This document shows, piece after piece, positions 6,586 to 8,343 of a stretch of DNA of 8,343 nucleotides. Every line of letters begins with the position of its first letter. Position 1 is the first letter of the stretch. A program made the position numbers and the translations under genes. The notes under the pieces were generated by a model. It saw only the letters and a list, made by a program, of their open reading frames with translations, ran no database searches and was not told the DNA's origin. The DNA is from DATKEG01 sp035544515 (GTDB taxonomy: Bacteria; Acidobacteriota; Vicinamibacteria; Fen-336): assembly GCA_035544515.1 (NCBI GenBank), contig DATKEG010000001.1, positions 1-8,343 of the forward strand. Direction: 5' to 3'.

Positions 6586-7185
6586 ATGAGGCGGTCGAGA
6601 ATGCCGTCGATCGTGCTTTCGCTGGTGGCCGCGGGGGCCGGGTGGGCGGCTTCGGCCTCCTTCGCGGCCGACAAGTCCGTGCTGAGGCTCCGGGCCACCG
6701 CGGTGGACGCGGGGGCGGTGACGCCGAGCGGCGCCAGGCCCGCCAGCGCCGGGATCCTGGAGATCGGCATCGAGCGCTGGACGACCGACGCCGAGCACGC
6801 GCGGGTGGCGGCCGTCCTCACCGAGAAGGGCCCGGACGGCCTGATGTCGGTGATGCAGGACCTGCCGCGCGCCGGTTACATCCGCACGTCGCGCAGCCTG
6901 GGGTGGCAGATCCACTACGCGCGCCAGATGCCCCTGCCGGACGGCGGACGCCGCATCATCTTCGCTACCGATCGGCCCATGGAGTTCTGGGAGCTGTGGA
7001 ACCGGCCGAAGTCCGCGGACTACCAGTACATGTTCGCGGAGATCCGGCTGGGGGCCGACGACCGCGGCCGGGGGACGCTGGTGCCCGTCGCCCGCATCGA
7101 CTACGACGAGGGCACGCGGACGATCGAGATCGAGAACTACGCCTCGCAGCCGGTGCGCCTCACCGACGTTCGGGTCGAGAAGTAG
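6586..7185 (+). CDS. Small secreted protein of unknown function
   Basis: A 199-residue protein with a clear Sec signal peptide: RRSR, hydrophobic core to about residue 22, and a cleavage region ASFAAD (24-29). The ATG at 6586 is preceded by TGGAGG with a 5-nt gap; an in-frame ATG at 6559 would add nine charged residues ahead of the signal and has no such site. The mature part has no cysteine and no membrane segment. Recognisable stretches are IGIERWTTDAE (60-70), LPDGGRRIIFATDRP (117-131) and IEIENYASQPVRLTDVR (180-196), with alternating beta-strand character in the last 60 residues. From memory I associate this pattern (an IERW strand, PLPDGGRRI, ENYSSQPVRL) with a conserved uncharacterised family in Acidobacteriota; I do not know a function or domain name. 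It is divergent from the oxidoreductase and 70 bp upstream of the GntR regulator on the same strand, so it may share a transcript with it. Confidence 0.82.
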   Translation: MRRSRMPSIVLSLVAAGAGWAASASFAADKSVLRLRATAVDAGAVTPSGARPASAGILEIGIERWTTDAEHARVAAVLTEKGPDGLMSVMQDLPRAGYIRTSRSLGWQIHYARQMPLPDGGRRIIFATDRPMEFWELWNRPKSADYQYMFAEIRLGADDRGRGTLVPVARIDYDEGTRTIEIENYASQPVRLTDVRVEK

Positions 7186-7222
7186 GGAGCTCGGCGCTCG
7201 CGGGCTTTGACTTCCCCCCGCT

Positions 7223-7239
7223 CCTTTGCCACCCTTTGC
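7223..7239 (+). repeat. Short direct repeat CCTTTGC-N3-CCTTTGC ahead of the GntR gene
   Basis: Two identical 7-mers begin 10 bp apart, one helical turn, and end 16 nt before the regulator's start codon. A TTGACT at 7207-7212 just upstream could be a -35 box, but no good -10 follows. This could be an operator for autoregulation; GntR operators are more often inverted repeats, so confidence is low. Confidence 0.25.
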
Positions 7240-7255
7240 ACCGGAGCGGTTCAAA

Positions 7256-8023
7256 ATGTCCTCGAGCGCGCGCGTCAGCCTCTCGGAGAAGGCGTACCTC
7301 GCCATCCGCGACGAGATCCTGCGCGGCCAGCTCCGGCCCGGCACGCCGCTCTCGCGCCGGCGCCTGGCGCGGGAGCTCGGCATGAGCGTCCTGCCCGTGA
7401 CCGACGCCCTGCGCCGGCTGGAAGGCGACGGGCTGGTGGAGAGCCGCGCCCGCGCCGGCACGCGCGTGCGCGTGCCGAGCGAGAAAGACGTGCGCGAGCT
7501 GTACGAGCTGCGCGAGGCGCTGGAGACGCAGTCGGCGCGGCTGTTCGCGGAACGGGCGAACACGGCGCAGCGGCTGGAGCTGCGCCGCCTGGGCGCGCAG
7601 GTGGACGCCCTGTTCGGCCGCCTGGCCGCCGACGCCTCCGACCCCGCCTTCCGGTTCGAGGTCCATAGCCGGCACGTCGAGCTTCACATGCGCGTGGCGG
7701 AGCATGCGGGCAGCGGCATCCTCCGGCAGATGATCGAGAGGAACCACGTCCTCATCCTGAACTGGCTCTTCGACGTGGCGGGACGCCGCACCCCGCTTCC
7801 CCCGGGGTTCCACGCGGAGCTGGTCGAGGCGCTGGTCTCGGGCGATCCGGCCCGGGCGGACGCCGCCATGCGGGCCCACGTCCGCTACGGCCTGCCGGAG
7901 GTCGCCAGCCACATCTGCGCCATCGAGGCCCCCGAGTGGCGCGAGCGTCGCCGGCGCGTGGAGCCCACGGGCGCGGAGCCCGCGCCCCCGCCCGCGGCGC
8001 CTACTTCAGAACCGTCAGCGTGA
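7256..8023 (+). CDS. GntR-family transcriptional regulator with FCD domain
   Basis: A 255-residue DNA-binding regulator of the FadR/FCD branch. Residues about 8-75 form the winged helix-turn-helix: EKAYLAIRDEILRGQLRPGTPLS opening (residues 11-33), LARELGMSVLPVTDALRRL (37-55) and GLVESRARAGTRVRV wing (59-73). Residues about 77-215 are the helical FCD ligand domain, opening with ELYELREALE (81-90); likely metal or ligand histidines are H144, H186 (FHAEL) and H208 (AHV). Where relatives have D-x-x-F-H the sequence is HVELH (140-144), so the usual Asp is replaced by His140. A basic then Pro/Ala-rich tail (about 230-255) exceeds the usual FCD end. The ATG at 7256 has GGAG 9 nt upstream and is preferred to an in-frame TTG at 7226. 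FCD regulators commonly respond to sugar acids or other carboxylates (DgoR, UxuR, ExuR), which suits the nearby dgoK, but the ligand is inferred. Confidence 0.88.
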   Translation: MSSSARVSLSEKAYLAIRDEILRGQLRPGTPLSRRRLARELGMSVLPVTDALRRLEGDGLVESRARAGTRVRVPSEKDVRELYELREALETQSARLFAERANTAQRLELRRLGAQVDALFGRLAADASDPAFRFEVHSRHVELHMRVAEHAGSGILRQMIERNHVLILNWLFDVAGRRTPLPPGFHAELVEALVSGDPARADAAMRAHVRYGLPEVASHICAIEAPEWRERRRRVEPTGAEPAPPPAAPTSEPSA

Positions 8024-8159
8024 CGTCCACGGCGGTGACCTCCTCCGCTCAGCGGGTCGGTCCCGTCTTCCTCTCCCGCGCGCTGCACGGAAAGGAATAG
8101 GCCAGGCCGCCCACCTTCTCGTCACCGGAGAGGCGGCTGACGACCACTTGCACGCCACC
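8001..8159 (-). pseudogene. Possible remnant of a small beta-rich protein gene
   Basis: In one minus-strand frame, without any frameshift, this stretch reads GVQVVVSRLSGDEKVGGLAY (from 8159) followed by SFPCSARERKTGPTR, an in-frame TGA at 8051-8049, then AEEVTAVDVTLTVLK and TAG at 8003-8001. The codons keep the G/C-rich third positions of real genes here, and both segments have beta-strand alternation. The first part resembles a type of secreted protein with a 'VQVVISRYQGEKKVSSLPYTL'-like strand pair that I associate with Acidobacteriota, and the last part looks like a natural C-terminal strand. Signal peptide, start codon and the middle of such a protein are missing. It overlaps the last 23 nt of the GntR gene tail to tail and occupies most of the gap before 8220. 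A chance open frame in GC-rich DNA is the alternative. Confidence 0.4.
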
Positions 8160-8184
8160 CCTGCGGCATTCCCGTCTTCGGAGC

Positions 8185-8190
8185 TAGACT
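8185..8190 (+). promoter_or_regulatory. Putative -10 box of the Tat-exported protein gene
   Basis: TAGACT, four of six matches to TATAAT, lies 29 nt before the ATG at 8220 and would start transcription near 8197, leaving a leader that contains GGAGG (8209-8213) 6 nt before the start codon. No convincing -35 box is present at the normal distance. Confidence 0.4.
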
Positions 8191-8219
8191 GGGGCACACG
8201 CAAATCACGGAGGGGTGTC

Positions 8220-8343
8220 ATGGAAGAGACCACCCGTCGGGAGTTCCTCAAGCAGGCGGCGGCGGGAGCCACGCTCGCCGCCCTGGCCGAGAACGTCCTC
8301 GCCCAGCAAAGCTCGCCGTCCGCCACCGGCCTGCCCACGCGGG
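8220..8343 (+). CDS. Tat-exported protein, N-terminus only; possibly an aldo/keto reductase
   Basis: Forty-one codons are visible before the window ends. The ATG at 8220 has an excellent ribosome binding site, GGAGG with a 6-nt gap. Residues 5-11 read TRREFLK, an almost perfect twin-arginine motif (S/T-R-R-x-F-L-K), followed by a moderately hydrophobic AAAGATLAALAENVLA segment and a likely cleavage region near AQQSS. This predicts export of a folded, probably cofactor-loaded protein. The last residues, TGLPTR, resemble the lead-in to the LPTRxLGxTG start of Tat-exported aldo/keto reductases that I know from acidobacterial genomes, but a Tat-exported Gfo/Idh oxidoreductase or sugar-isomerase-like protein is also possible because the catalytic domain lies outside the window. 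It is the third plus-strand gene after the secreted protein and the regulator, but the 196-bp gap and own promoter suggest a separate unit that the GntR protein might control. Confidence 0.75.
   Translation, partial: MEETTRREFLKQAAAGATLAALAENVLAQQSSPSATGLPTR

Noticed and set aside
6460..7563. Long minus-strand open frame opposite the secreted-protein and GntR genes
   Set aside because: Antisense to two genes with clear signal peptide, ribosome binding sites and domains; its composition is typical of GC-rich shadow frames.
8046..8056. CCGCTCAGCGG hairpin after the GntR stop
   Set aside because: Four-pair stem with no T-tract; too weak to call a terminator in this GC-rich sequence.
8052..8338. 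Minus-strand open frame across the start of the Tat-exported gene
   Set aside because: Its right half is antisense to a gene with a perfect ribosome binding site and Tat motif, and its translation is low-complexity; the protein-like signal in this gap is in a different frame (8001-8159).
1..8343. Mobile element, phage, CRISPR, toxin-antitoxin or RNA gene
   Set aside because: No transposase, integrase, terminal inverted repeats, spaced repeats, small paired toxin-like frames or tRNA/rRNA-like sequence were found on reading both strands; all larger stretches are explained by metabolic, transport and regulatory genes.

Overview
The window is very GC-rich DNA, densely coding on both strands, with strong G/C bias at third codon positions and short intergenic gaps. 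It looks like a bacterial chromosome segment. Three things together point to the Acidobacteriota, perhaps a Vicinamibacteria-like lineage: an ADOP-type duplicated FtsX/MacB permease, a small secreted protein of a type I associate with that phylum, and exported oxidoreductases. That placement is inference from gene content. No rRNA, tRNA, CRISPR array, IS element or phage gene was seen.

Layout. (1) Positions 1-4658, minus strand, form one compact unit read right to left: an exported protein combining an SMP-30-like lactonase propeller with an SGNH/GDSL esterase (2967-4658); then, 8 nt later, an ADOP permease (532-2958); then, overlapping it by 8 nt, a 2-dehydro-3-deoxygalactonokinase (dgoK) that runs off the left edge. 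(2) A 66-bp divergent promoter region separates this unit from a small thioredoxin-fold protein (4725-5051, plus). (3) A Gfo/Idh/MocA-type oxidoreductase with a probable export signal (5063-6466, minus) converges on the thioredoxin gene. (4) A 119-bp divergent region leads to a small secreted protein of unknown function (6586-7185, plus), then a GntR/FCD regulator (7256-8023, plus). (5) The 196-bp gap after the regulator holds what looks like a decayed minus-strand gene (about 8001-8159) and a promoter for the last gene. That gene (8220 to the right edge, plus) begins with a near-perfect twin-arginine signal; its body lies outside the window.

How the parts may fit together. The kinase acts on 2-keto-3-deoxy-galactonate, the intermediate made when galactose or galactonate is oxidised without prior phosphorylation. 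GntR/FCD regulators commonly sense sugar acids, SMP-30-like propellers are sugar lactonases, and the exported oxidoreductases could act on sugars or sugar derivatives. One reading is a sugar/sugar-acid catabolic neighbourhood whose early steps (ester or lactone cleavage, oxidation) take place outside the cytoplasm while the 2-keto-3-deoxy acid is phosphorylated inside. No substrate can be proven from the sequence, and the permease does not obviously belong to such a pathway.
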